Assembly: GCA_950295325.1 (NCBI GenBank)
Contig: OX485804.1
Span: 69,728,033 to 69,792,032 of the forward strand
Direction of reading: 5' to 3'
Origin: Polytrichum commune
Taxonomy: Eukaryota > Streptophyta > Polytrichopsida > Polytrichales > Polytrichaceae
DNA length: 64,000 nt
The notes beneath the pieces were generated by a model. The model had not been told where the DNA came from, made no database searches, and saw only the letters and a list, made by a program, of their open reading frames with translations. The translations under genes and the position numbers were made by a program. This document shows, in pieces, positions 49,301 through 60,169 of this stretch (the first letter of the stretch is position 1; each line of letters starts with the position of its first letter).

Positions 49301-50641
49301 CTCTCTACAAAAGTCTGACAAATGTTGAACTCCGATGTCACCTCACAAACCAAGTTCTATACCTGATTAGAAAGTGCAGTCAGTGTTCACTTACCCAATG
49401 AGTCCAAGGACGAAGAGTCTGAACACCACATCCCAAGAGAGCTTCAGCGAGTTCCCCCTGCACCAACCCCAAGCATAACGTACATTTAATTGCACAAAAT
49501 TCAGAGGCAATCATACAAATAAGACCTCCCAAATGTGAGATGAGGTTCATTTTAAATGGGGAGGGTACTAGAAGCAGAGGAAAAGCAATCTCCTATAGGT
49601 CAGTTCGATTAATTAAGTGAAGCATGGAAATTGAAGCAGCATTTGTTGATAGTTGCCCGTAGGAAGTAGGGAAAATGACTCCCAAGTAGGTCAGTCACCA
49701 CAACACTTGGATGATGATGCTTGAGAAATGCAAGGCTTATTGTGTGCACATATCTTAGAAAGCAAGCTTCTTCTACAAGAGGACTTCTCCTTTGCACTAG
49801 TGCAAATCATCACAAGGTCTGCACTTGAGACATGTGGCTGAGGGGCTGAGGAATTCTTCAGTTTTATCATGTCAGGACGCAGATCCCCTGTTTTTCTTTT
49901 CTTTTTGCTATATCTTTTGGCATAAGAAGTGCTTATGAATAAAATTTCGAAATGAGCATCGTCATCCATTAATCTTACAATGCAAGTTTCATCACAGAAA
50001 TTAGGGTTTGGAGTTCACTGTCAAAATTTGGCGTTGTTGTCAGCGTGAAGGATTCACAAACTGCTCTCAAATTGAGAGACAAAGTTGAGTCGACCTGAAT
50101 CTTCAAAACCAAATCCTAACAACCACATGATGCCATGGGAACGGAAATCACTGTGTCTACTCTGTGAAGTTGTGTACTGGATAATGGCCATTGGGTGAAG
50201 TCCACCCCATGGCCAATAGCTAACTTAATTCACATCAGGAAGAGATTATGTACATCAATTAGATCTTTGTCGACAATCAGTTTAACCATATGATTTTTTG
50301 AGTGAGGTGGATGTGGTTGAATGTGTGGTACACCCTTTGAAACTTCTTCGGGTGGAGGGCTCACCTAATGTCCTCCTGATGGAAATTATTAAAAGAACAA
50401 CACATGTTGCGTGAAGGATCTGTGGAGCTAACCTTTCGATAAAGAGAGCCGCAGGAAGGAGGAAGACAAGAGCGACGAGGTCACGGTACAGACTGAGCAC
50501 GATTCGATTCATCCCGTGCACAAGAGCCACTTTGGTGACAACGTAGTAGCCTCCGGACAAAACTTGGGCTACCAGCAATGCAAAATGCACCTTCCACAAG
50601 CTTGTTGGCTTCCCTCTTCCGTCATCGCCACCTCTCTCCAT
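46350..50641 (-). CDS. WAT1-related (nodulin MtN21/EamA-like) transporter, 377 aa
   Basis: Member of the plant drug/metabolite transporter superfamily; such proteins have ten membrane helices in two EamA repeats and include the vacuolar auxin exporter WAT1. Seven exons with matching phases: 50641-50433, 49457-49395, 49213-49097, 48854-48596, 47860-47702, 47503-47352, 46524-46350, total 1134 bp, stop TAA. The start is MERGGDDGRGKPTSLWKVH. The first EamA repeat shows QVLSGGYYVVTKVAL and LYRDLVALVFLLPAALFIER. The second shows APLLSRFPAPISVIAYSYLF, then GIISSALNFALMSWALSKVG, then GPLFVASYIPIQPVSSALLA, which is highly typical of the family. Length matches relatives (about 350-400 aa). The acidic/basic C-tail (EGRRPIPSQ) is probably cytosolic. 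The substrate cannot be told from sequence. The long introns hold tandem duplications but no coding interruption. Confidence 0.93.
46709..47108. repeat. ~205-bp tandem duplication in WAT1-related intron 6
   Basis: Two adjacent copies start at CCTAGAAGCCAAACATTGC (46710) and CCTAGAAACCAAACATTGC (46916). They share ACTTGATAGTTGCCCTTACC-like, AAACTCTTGCCCAAAACA and GGTTTGAACATGAGAGCGTA words. The first copy has one more TAACTACG unit. Identity is high, so the duplication is recent. Confidence 0.9.
47900..48475. repeat. ~287-bp tandem duplication in WAT1-related intron 4
   Basis: TTCCATTTTGAGAACCATTG (47911) recurs at 48198 as TTCCATTTTGACAACCATTG. Both are followed by AAGAGCTTGAGGG, TATATGGAG, ATAATGTTTCAT and a final ATAACACAAAACCA(A/G)GAGA block. 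Divergence is moderate, so this copy pair is older than the one in intron 6. Confidence 0.85.
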
Positions 50642-50699
50642 GGCTCCTGCAACTCCAATTACCCTTTGCAGAGGTTGTCACAAACTCCCCATTCTCTTA

Positions 50700-51130
50700 T
50701 AACTCGAATCGAGGTATTACCATGTAGCAATACACCATCCTCACAGAAGCTGGTGTATAACTAGTCATGGTGGTGTGCTCACCCCAAACCATAAGGTAGT
50801 TTTTCTTGTTCTCCATCTTCTATTGATCAGATTTATGTCTTGAGGAAAATTGTGTTGCATTGGTAGCAAATCTATAACAACAGATGTTTTGGAAAGATTG
50901 TCCCTTGAAACCTCTTCTTTCATAACGCGAATCGAAGTATGACTATGTAGCAAGATGCACCATCTCACATAAGAAGCCGCTGCTTTAGTTACATTCATTC
51001 GCCATAGCTAACTTAGCCATGGTGCGCTAACCCTAATAAGATATGCGGGTGTTACTCGGTTAGTATTTCTTGTTCTACATCTTCTATTGATCAGATTTTC
51101 GTCTTGAGGAAATTTGTGTTGCATAAGCAA
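50700..51130. repeat. ~205-bp tandem duplication upstream of the transporter gene
   Basis: The order AACTCGAATCGAGGTAT, ATGTAGCAA, CACCATC, GTGTGCTCACC, TTCTTGTTCTCCATCTTC, TATTGATCAGATTT, GTCTTGAGGAAAATTGTGTT is repeated from about 50930 with modest changes. It sits 60 to 490 bp upstream of the ATG on the transporter's 5' side and so may duplicate promoter sequence. Confidence 0.75.
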
Positions 51131-51370
51131 ACATGAACAAAAGTCGGATTGGAAATTGGACCAGCTGTGTTGGTTAACGGAAGTGCATGTGTGTTGATTC
51201 CATGAATACATACATAGGTCCCCCAATTGTGATGATATTGACGAAGTGTCTTTATGGTGTATGTTATGTTCTTAGGTCCAGATTCTACACCTTCCTGCTC
51301 ACCATTCAAAATATAATATAGGTATCCGATCAAGAAAAGAAACCGAATAACACCCGCATACCTTAATAAT
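51110..51370 (+). repeat. R1-related repeat, partial
   Basis: Shares the ordered words AGGTCCCCCAATTGTG, GTGTCTTTATGGTGTATGTT, ATAGGTATCCGATCAAGAAAAG with the R1 family and with the stretch 17280-17600 downstream of NUP188. Ends unclear. Confidence 0.55.
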
Positions 51371-52474
51371 CTTCCCCAAGCAAGCTCGCAGCAGAATTTT
51401 ACAAACAAGAAAACTCTCGCAAGTGACTGCGGACTCCAGCTCGAAAGTCGCCAAGTTAATCAAACCTTTGCTCTGCGATTACCCCTCGATCTCCCCCCCA
51501 AAAACGTGACGGCACCTGCATTATACGTTAGTCTCTCGGATCAACCCCGGCCTTACTTCAATTCCCACACGCCTCTGCACTTGAATCTTGATGACCTGCA
51601 AGACTGCAAGGCGACAGATGGCAGGGGGTCAGTTTTTTATTCTTATTTAAACAAATCCTCTTGTAGAAAAACTTGATGTAACAAAGGCTCGGACTCGGAG
51701 GTGACGACGGAGGTCGATTAAGTAAGTAGGACCAATGATGGTGGATTCCTGGATTAGCGTGTCATAAGCGAGAGAGGTTATGTGTGGGCCCCAAGCTTTT
51801 GAGTCCAGAATGACTCGTCCAAAGCACCGTGAATCATGATTGAACTTCACCATCAAATTCAGTACCATTGCACAGATGATAATTCAATGTCGCAAGAAGA
51901 GAAGAAAAGAATGATACACAAACAGCCAATTGAAGTCGGTGAGTGTGGTGGTTTGCTACTTTGCCAAATCGAAACATGACAACACCGGAGATTCACACCA
52001 AAATGCCTGGGAAGCCTTGAAGAGATGTGTAGTTGAATGCTTCGGGGACTGACATTAACTGAACAAGCATTGACCAGGTCCAAATTCAGGTCACCTGATG
52101 TGAAATTATTGAGCGAATCGAAATTAGGGTGAAATGAAATGGCAAGCATGGCAAAGAATTTCGAAACGTGATTCTGCGACATTCATGGAATTAAACCAAC
52201 CTATGTAGCCACATTGGGTTGAAGATTGATTCATGAGCTCACAAAGAAAGGAACTGGTAGACTGGAACTTAGTAGCTCCACATCCACACTAAACATAAGA
52301 ACTAGAGACATGGCAAAACAACAAATCTCAGTTGACTTGACTTGGAATTGAAGACTGCTACAATAATGATTGAGCTAGCACAAGCTCAAGCGCTAGTTGA
52401 GAAGAGATCCTACTAAAGTTGCAAATTTAGGGAGTTCGATCCAAGTTGGGTTTGACAAGCTTTCCTCCAAAAGC
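51371..52474. other. Intergenic region, nothing recognised
   Basis: No coding frame, element end or tandem structure was seen. The sequence is ordinary in composition; the minus-strand frame at 51859-52182 has no domain. Confidence 0.3.
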
Positions 52475-53210
52475 TCAAACTTTTGCGAGCATCACCGATC
52501 CTCAAGCTCTCAATACTTTGAGCGAGTGTAAAGTGGCCATCCGCGAAGTGAGACATTGAGGGGGTGGGTGACTAAAGAAAAGGGAAATCATGACAAAAAT
52601 TAAGGAGTGTTTGAAAGTGCATTGACGTGAGAGGTGGAGCTCTCGGCATTCATAAATGACCTCCCATGAGGTAGCTGAGGATTCGATTTTGACCACGAGG
52701 ACAGACAAAATGTGAAGCGAAAAGTTCAAACTTTCCATATTTCGTTCAGAGTTCAAACTTTTGAGAGCTTCACCAAAATCCTTAAGCTCTCGATAGTTTG
52801 AGCAAGTGTAAAATAGTTATGCTCAAGGGTGAGATATTGGGGGGGGGAGAGGGGGGTACTACTAAACGAAGGGGAATTCATGACAAATCAAAGAGTGCTT
52901 GAAAGTGCATTGGCTTTTGGGAGGACCCACAAAGTGAGAGGTGGAGCTCTCAACATTCCTATACAATACAATCTCTCATGAGGTAGCTTAGGATTTTGAC
53001 GACGAGCATGTGTGAAGCTGAAAGTTTAAACTTCCATAGCTCATCCAAAGTTCAAGCTTTTGAGAGCTTCAACAATCCTTCTTGGGCTCTAGATGCTTTG
53101 AGCAATCGGGTGTGCTCAAAGTGAGATATCAAGGGCGCGGGGAATGGTACTAAAATCATACAAACATTTATGACAAGTCGAGCATTGTTGGAATGCCCCA
53201 CTGGTTGGAA
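52475..53210. repeat. Tandem array of a ~280-300-bp unit, about 2.6 copies
   Basis: Each unit has the same order: TTTTG(A/C)GAGC(T/A)TCA, a CTCAAGCTCTC word, TTTGAGC, GTGAGA(C/T)AT, AGGGGGG-type G tract, CATGACAA, GAGTG(T/C)TTGAAAGTGCATTG, GTGAGAGGTGGAGCTCTC, CATGAGGTAGCT. The CTCAAGCTCT landmark lies at 52501, 52781 and (as CTTGGGCTCT) 53081. The copies are diverged by indels. Non-coding. Confidence 0.85.
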
Positions 53211-53930
53211 CCAATAAAACAAGAGCTAAGTTAGAACTTTTGAAATTGCTAAGCGACCTCATAATAATGGCAAGTTAGAGTTGGCATGCAAACCCAGGAG
53301 GTGGACTCTTCATACCACGTCCAAACCATCATGAGTGGTAGAGAGGGGTTTTATTTGGGGCATCAGTGTACATAGTATACATAAGGGAGAGGTATTGTTA
53401 TTTTGTAGTGCGTACACTTAATAAGGCTAATAAGAATTTTGGAGGGAAGATAAATGTACAAAAGTGGGCACTAAGATGTAGAGAAATGTTTGACAATAAA
53501 TGTGACAGTTTCATTAAATTTATGTTGTCATTCATTATTGTCATATGGTAGTCATCCCAATGACCTACATTTTTGAATGAAAGTCTATTACTTCTATGAT
53601 TTATATTATGTGTATGTAGTGGAAACATTTATCACATCAAATTGAAAAGCTTAATATAAAATACATGAGCCCATTTTCTAGCCTACCGTTAGTATATATA
53701 CATTTTTATTTATCTATAAAAATATATTCCACACTTGCATTGATTGTGATGTAAAGTTCAAATTAGGCAAATAATAACTATTTCCACTCAAAATGGGCCA
53801 CATGTCATCATGACATTGGTTGGAAAATCTTGAAAGATGATGTGGAAAGTCAATGTTGGACGAGACACGCTTAATCAGACTTGACCATATGGTGGCCAAA
53901 TTCAAACTATTCTCTAAAATGGGCACCTAT
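53211..53930. other. Intergenic spacer
   Basis: AT-rich, no gene or repeat recognised apart from simple T-rich tracts. The overlapping frames on both strands near 53366-53628 have no protein-like features. Confidence 0.3.
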
Positions 53931-54680
53931 TTGTCAATGGTGTGTGGATCTAAGAATGGATAATGAAAAGACATGTGTTAAAAAGAGATTGGACAGTGTG
54001 CTCAAAATTTGTTTTTGGTGTCAAGTGGAGGGATCTATATGATCGATTTATGCCCATTTTATGGGAAAAAAAAATTTCACTTTGATAATGGATAAGATGT
54101 TCATGTTCATACGAGTTCAAACCATCATGTGGAAAATGGCTACAAACAAGATAGGGAGTTTCTAATCGTCTTGCTCTAAATGCCTGTTTCGTAGCCTACT
54201 AGAAGTGGGTGCAGTGTGGACAAGTGCCTGCTCAAGGCCCACTCACCTATGTAGATGCCATATTGAAGTGAAGAATGCTAATATACATGTGCCTAATTCA
54301 GTTACTTCTCTTAATCAGATACCTATATTTGAGTGATCTGTGGTTAGGCGTGGCTCTAAGACCGGATATCAAAAAGACATGTGTTTACAAGAGATTGGAC
54401 TACATCCTCCAAAATATGATAACCACTCTAGGCTCAATAGTGAACATGAGTGGGGAGAACCTAGCTATATGACCATTTTGTGAGCATGAGAATCTTCACT
54501 TTGATAATGGATAAGATATTCTTATGAGCTCCAAATATCGTGAGGAAAGTGGCTATGGTGTCGATTTGGATTTGCTAACCATCTTGTAGTAACCGTCTGT
54601 TTCGTATTCTAAGTAGGAGACGTGGGCTAGTTGTAAATAGTAACCTGGAGCGCTACACGTGATCTACCTTACAAGCAAAT
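53930..54680 (-). repeat. Two R1 copies in direct succession, inverted relative to copies 1 and 2
   Basis: Copy at about 53930-54230 and copy at about 54275-54680. Both read, in inverse order to 44489-44838, GAAAAGACATGTGTT / AAAAAGACATGTGTT, AGAGATTGGAC, TTCACTTTGATAATGGATAAGAT, a GTTTCGTA word and, in the second, TAGGAGACGTGGGCTAG...GTGATCTACCTT. The first copy is more eroded. Confidence 0.75.
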
Positions 54681-55261
54681 TGCATCATCGGCTACTAGTA
54701 TCTCATCAAACTTAGTCTGACCTGATCCAGGATCTCCAGCTTGCCATATTCATAAGCCTTTTTCTAGTCATAACCTTCAGTGAAGTTGAGTAAAGTAAAG
54801 GTATTCTAGTCTAACATTCCATTGCAAACTGGATCCTGAAGTTCGAGTGAACTAGACTCTCTGAGTGACTCTGTTTTATTAGTACTTTGCACATTCAAGT
54901 TGCTCCAGGTCGAAGCAAGCTCAAAACCACGTGGAGAGTGTGAGCTTGACTAGATCGAGCCATGCATTATGACCCCAGCAATGTAACAACAAGGAGCAAG
55001 CACACACACTCCTTGTGTCTCGGCTCTGGCACCAAACAATGCTGCTTTCCATTCAAGAGTCTCACTGACAATCATTCATATATGATGGCCGTGCGTCATT
55101 ATTTCAATAGTGCCTTTTTGAAGTTCATGTGGAAAGCATTTGAGCCGACATTCTGGATCTTGAAGGATAAAGTTAGGAACATTTAGACACGTCTATATTG
55201 CGGTTGTCTGATAAAGTAAGGCACCAACTCTGGACAAAGTTAGCGAGCATGGGTACTTTAC
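54681..55261. other. Intergenic spacer before the Harbinger element
   Basis: No convincing gene. A 74-codon frame at 54962-55186 is open but carries no motif. Confidence 0.3.
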
Positions 55262-55264
55262 TTA

Positions 55265-56666
55265 GGGCCGGTTCACACTATGGCCAAACTTCGAGAGGAG
55301 AAGTGTTTCGACCAATGAAAATGCATAAATGTCCAAAGTCCATCCTCTTGGCCTTCACACTAATAGGCCCCCCACACATACTGGTGGTGGGCAGCAGCGA
55401 ACGGGCGAACACCGTTCGCTGCCACCAGTATGCGTGGGCATGTCCTAATAGTTGCGAAGATGTTGATTGTGGGAGAAGTAATTAATTATCCTCATTTCAT
55501 TTCAGCTGCACCCAAGTTCTAGAAACCGCTAACCTACTCGGTTGAATGCCTGCGTTTGACATCAGGTCCAACTTAAGATGACGACATCAGTTTGTAATAA
55601 GTTGCTTGCTAATTCCCCCGGGCCACAGATTGTTCACAGAAACTTAAGTTTGCAACCGGTCAGATCCTAAAACCTCCGGTAGAAGTTAAAATGTAGCGAA
55701 GTCAAAGTCGGGCAGTTTTAGCTCAATTGGGTGGCTAGCTACATTTTTCTATGGTGGCATTCAAGCACAAAGTTAAATTAAATTACTTGGGTGGCTAGTT
55801 AACCCATTTTTAATTTTTAATTTTTTAGGCAAACAAAGTCAAGAATTTCCAAAAAGTTTAGGTAGATTTGTAAATAATTATTTTCTACCTAAGATGCTAT
55901 TAACCTATGGTAGGACTTCAACCAATTATGCCCAAAAATCTCCCCGAACACGGGCCACTAAACTCAAACCAATGATCGGGGAGAACCGGCAGTTAGTTAC
56001 AAATGAACCGGTTGAGTTTGAGAAATAAACGGTTGAAGTTGAAGACTACAGGAAAATTACCGATCATTTAAGAGGAATCTATAGAATATACCCCAATTTA
56101 ACAAAGAAAAACCAGAGAATGTGAACATGTAACCGGTTGGACTTGTAAATACTAGGATTTCAACCGGTTATGCCCCAAAATCTCCCCGAACACTGACCCT
56201 AAACGTCGGTCGAACGAGAACCACGCAAGTAACTTATGGCTCCCTTTTTCCGAAATTTACCTTGAGGGCCAGTGAACGGCCAAACAGGCTGGGCCTTGCG
56301 CCCAGTCGCTGCCGGGCCACTTTTTGATTCAAAAACCCCTCCCTGCTGGTGGGGGCCTGCCACTGCCCCTCCCACCAGCAGGTGTGGCGAGGGTATAAGT
56401 TAGAGGCCGAAGTCCACAGGACGTCGCTTCCAAAAGAGCCTAGGTGGCAGCACTTTTAGGAAAATATGGCGGGAAGAGTTCGGCCTCTTGAGCCAAGTTT
56501 GGGTCGAGCAAAATGCTCGACCCAAACTTCCGTCGAGAGGCCGAACATTTTTAGCCGTGGACTATTTTAATATACTTTTTCAACTCAAAGGCTTCTCCTC
56601 TTGACATAGTTCGGTCTAGAAAAGTGACGCTTCTCCTCTCGACTTGGGCATAGTGTGAACCGACCC
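55265..56666. mobile_element. PIF/Harbinger-type element, 1402 bp, non-autonomous
   Basis: Inverted termini of about 40 bp start GGGYCGGTTCACACTATG and continue to CGAGAGGAGAAG. The target duplication is TTA (55262-55264 and 56667-56669), as in PIF/Harbinger. No transposase frame is present. The interior is full of inverted repeats: a nearly perfect hairpin at 56478-56546 (AAGTTTGGGTCGAGCA and its inverse around AAA), one at 55381-55428 (GGCAGCAGCGAACGG) and one near 56343-56381 (CTGCTGGTGGG). Two related blocks (CAACCAATTATGCCCAAAAA at 55919; CAACCGGTTATGCCCCAAAA at 56161) are a further internal duplication. Confidence 0.9.
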
Positions 56667-56669
56667 TTA

Positions 56670-56955
56670 GGGCGAATTTTCATGTATCCCGCTCGCCCAC
56701 CAAAATCTATTGGGAGTAAGGATAAATGTGGATGAGATTTGGTGGAGTAGTGTTCATATGTGCCAATCAACTACTGCTATGTTAAGTGTTCAGTGCGGCA
56801 TATGGAAGTCTGGTGGCCCATGGTCATGGCCCTTCACATTCTAGTAGGCCACCAGATTGTGGTTGGTGGGTTGCTTTTATTATCTTCATGAGAACACACC
56901 CAACCCACTATCATCTAAAATCTAGTGGGTGAACGGCATACAAGGAAACTCTCCC
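56670..56955. mobile_element. PIF/Harbinger MITE, same family as 4166-4542
   Basis: 286 bp with inverted termini (left GGGCGAATTTTCATGTAT, right inverse GGGAGAGTTTCCTTGTAT). It is flanked by TTA at 56667-56669 and 56956-56958. Internal words GAAGTCTGGTGGCCC, CACATTCTAG, ACCAGATTGTGGTTGG and ATCTAGTGGGTGA match the MITE in the NUP188 intron. Its left TTA is also the right TTA of the neighbouring 1402-bp element. Confidence 0.88.
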
Positions 56956-56958
56956 TTA

Positions 56959-57699
56959 GATGGATCCAATTTATGTGTTGACTCTCTCTCTTTGGATTCA
57001 CAATTAAAAGTAGTTTTTGGAAGCTATGTAACTCAAAATGTTGGAATCATATTGAAAATTTTCAAGTCAAAAGATTCCATGATCTATTGTGGTCACATAG
57101 GGGCACCCATCTTGGACCACACGTCCAATCTTTTGCATGGAATAAAGTGCTTCTTGAATAACCTACTATGACCTTGTCTAACACCTTATGATTGTGAGCA
57201 TGTTATTAAATGTTGGACCACATGTGACATGTCACACTTATTTTATTTTATTTTTTGGCATAAATTGAAACAAATCCAATTGCAAGGGAAACAAGTACAA
57301 CCACCTCGAGAGAAGCCGCATAAACTGAGGGGACTCAAGAAATAATGCCCATCTCAGGCCTAACTGTCCAAGTAACCACTAATTCGCTACGAGCTTTTTC
57401 TAGGTCATTAAGGATCCATTGCCCACTCAAGTCTACCATAATCGAGCAAAGAATCCCACACAATTTGGTGTGTTTTCTCCATTGGCCATTGGCACAACAT
57501 TAAAAAGTAAATCATTTGGATGACACCAGATAGTCCACGGAAGACAACTCCTCAAGAAAACCAAATACAACTAAAAAGTTTCAATGAATTGTTGAGAGGA
57601 TGATCAAATAGGCATTGCACCATTGAAAAAGATTTTCAAGGATCAAGTTTACCCCTTTTGGCAAAGAGTGGCCAAATGATGTTAGCCGTATAGCGCCAC
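56959..57699. other. Intergenic spacer
   Basis: No gene recognised. The stretch 57240-57660 has words of the kind seen in eroded retroelements (CATCTCAGGCCTAACTGTCC, TTTCTCCATTGGCCATTGGC), but no open frame or LTR supports a call. Confidence 0.3.
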
Positions 57700-57975
57700 A
57701 CTTGTATCGATTCATCTTCCAACACAATTAGTAGGAGATGGTTAGCAAGTTCAAATCGAGGCCATAGCCACTTTCCTCATAATTTTTGGAGCTCATATGA
57801 ATATCTTCAGGGAAGATATTATCAAAGTGAAGATGCTCGTGCTCATGAAATGATCATATAGGCTTCCCCAATCATGTTGACTAATGAACCTAGTATGGTT
57901 ATTATATTTTGTGCATGTAGTCCAATATCTTTTAAACACATTCTTTCGGGTATCCATTCTTGGAGCCACACCTAT

Positions 57976-59861
57976 GGAGGACGTTAAATACCCCCCCACG
58001 AACTTTTCGGGGGGGGGGGGGGGGGATATTCTGTCAAGGGCAGGGTTTCGACATTTTTCCTACACCCGCCCGAAAATTGCTGCCCGCCCGCCCGATTTCA
58101 AAAAAAAAATTGTACTTGGGTTTTTGAAGGCTACTTGTCCACAAATCCCATATTGAGTGCACTTCATTTTCAAGGTCTCAAATCCAATATATATGTTCAC
58201 TTCCATTGAGTAAATAAGCAATTGACTAGATTTCATTTTCAAAGTGAAACCGCCAATAAAGCATGTAATTAACTTGGAAGTAAAAAATATTATAAAATCC
58301 TCATTAGCACAGAGGTTATAATTTTTGTCACTTACAATTCAAAGGGACTTTGTCATTCTAAAATGAAACTAAAATTAATGATTTATTTTTTAACCATAAC
58401 TATATATTCAAATATTCAAAAATAAAAATAAATCATTAATTTTAGTTTCATTTTAGAATGACAAAGTCCTTTTGAATTGTAAGTGACAAAAATTATAACC
58501 TCTGTGCTAATGAGGATTTTATAATATTTTGAACTTCCAAGTTAATTACATGCTTTATTGGCGGTTTCACTTTGAAAATGAAATCTAGTCAATTGCTTAT
58601 TTACTCAATGGAAGTGAACATACATATTGGATTTGAGACCTTGAAAATGAAGTGCACTCAATATGGGATTTGTGGACAAGTAGCCTTCAAAAACCCAAGT
58701 ACAATTTTTTTTTTGAAATCGGGCGGGCAGCAGTTTTCGGGCGGGTGCAGGAAAAAGGGGGATGTTAAATACCCCCCACGATCTTTTCGGAGTGTCAAAG
58801 TCGGGCTGGGGCAGCTGCTCGGCCAAAAAATCTGAATTTTTTGGACCCGACCGAAAACTGCTGCCCGCCCGCCCGATTTCGAAAAAACCATTGCCCTTGC
58901 ATTCTTGAAGGCCACTTACTCACAAATCCCATATTGAGTGCACTTCACCTTCAAGGGCCAAAATCCAATATATATGTTCACTTCCATTGAGTAAATAAGC
59001 AATTGACTAGGGTTTCATTATCAAAGTGAAACCGTCAATAAAACATGTAATTAACTTGGAAGTCAAAAATATTACAAAATCCCCACTAACACTAAGGTTA
59101 TAATTTTTGTGACTCACAATTTGAAATTGTCTTTGTCATTCTAAAATGACACTTAAATTTAGTGTGCTGATTTAGTAGGTGTATTTTATAATATTTTAGG
59201 TAATGCCGTCTACTTTCACAAGTATTCATACGCATTCATTAATATCAAGTGGGATTAAATATAATTAAGTCTAATTAATCTTCATTAATCCCAAATAAAT
59301 CAGAAACTATGCTTACCAAATTAAGTAAACCTAATTGATTATAAAATGTACTTACTGTAATTAATTAATTATTGGAATTAATTCCAGTGAGTTAATTCTA
59401 ATAATTAATTTCTGGAATCAATTCCAGTGAGTTAATTATAATAATTAATATCTGGAATTTTGTAATATTTTTGACTTCCAAGTTAATTACATGTTTTATT
59501 GACAGTTTCATTTTGATAATGAAACCCTAGTCAATTGCTTATTTACTCAATGGAAGTGAACATATATATTGGATTTTGGCCCTTGAAGGTGAAGTGCACT
59601 CAATATGGGATTTGTGAGTAAGTGGCCTTCAAGAATGCAAGGGCAATGGTTTTTTCGAAATCGAGCGGGCGGGCAGCAATTTTCGGTCGGGTCCAAAAAA
59701 TTCAGATTTTCTGGCCGGGCGGCTGCCCCAACCCGACTTTGACACTCTGAAAAGTTCGTGGGGGGGTATTTAACGTCCCCCCAGGCAAAATGTCGAAACC
59801 TGCCCCTGACAGAATATTCCCCCCCCCCGAAAAGTTCGTGGGGGGGGTATTTAACGTCCTC
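57976..59861. mobile_element. Mutator-like foldback element (outer)
   Basis: Both ends read GAGGACGTTAAATACCCCCC inward. The 10-bp target duplication is CCACACCTAT / CCACACGTAT (57966-57975, 59862-59871; one mismatch), a length typical of Mutator-like elements. The left arm (to ~58410) and right arm (58420-58757 plus 59792-59861) are almost fully complementary over about 420 bp with only a ~10-bp AT-rich centre, so the single strand folds into one long hairpin. The right arm is interrupted by a second member of the family. No transposase is encoded. Long homopolymer G/C runs occur at both ends (58010-58026, 59819-59828). Confidence 0.88.
58758..59782. mobile_element. Mutator-like foldback element (inner), nested in the outer one
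   Basis: Ends read GGATGTTAAATACCCCCCAC and, inverted, GGACGTTAAATACCCCCCCA. It is flanked by AGGAAAAAG / AGGCAAAAT (58749-58757, 59783-59791), a 9-bp target duplication with two mismatches. Removing the element plus one flank rebuilds the outer right arm, matching the inverse of the outer left arm near 58045-58065. Arms are about 400 bp, sharing CAATTGCTTATTTACTCAAT and TTTGACACTC, around an AT-rich centre of TTAATTAT-type repeats at 59200-59450. Confidence 0.85.
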
Positions 59862-60169
59862 CCACACGTATCCACATACCATTTAAATTTAGGTGTCCGG
59901 TTTAAGACAAGCAAGCATATTAGCCATGTCAAATACCTTAATATGTAGAGTTCCATTTTTGAAGTGATCGAAAACGCACAACCAATGATGTGTTGAAGTA
60001 GAAGTTACTCATGTTGACATTGATGGACACTTCATGCCCAATGTAAGAACATAAATCAATTGACAACATGTGGAAAATATAATGCTTTAAGTTCTGTATT
60101 TATAATAGTCTTTATAAAAGTTGAATGGTTTCTCACTCTACCTTTCTTCTTCTAGAAGAAACATGAGAG

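Larger units (their letters stand above)
57700..59945 (+). repeat. R1 copy split by the Mutator-like foldback
   Basis: The left part, 57700-57975 (GCCACTTTCCTCA, GAGCTCATATGAATATCTT, TTCTTGGAGCCACACCTAT), and the right part from 59872 (CCACATACCATTTAAATTTAGGTGTCCGG) join into one R1 copy when the insertion is removed, as aligned with 44489-44838. Confidence 0.8.

Noticed and set aside
58060-59956. Paired plus- and minus-strand frames of 60-111 codons with nearly identical proteins
   Set aside because: They are the translated arms of the foldback elements and mirror each other; not genes.
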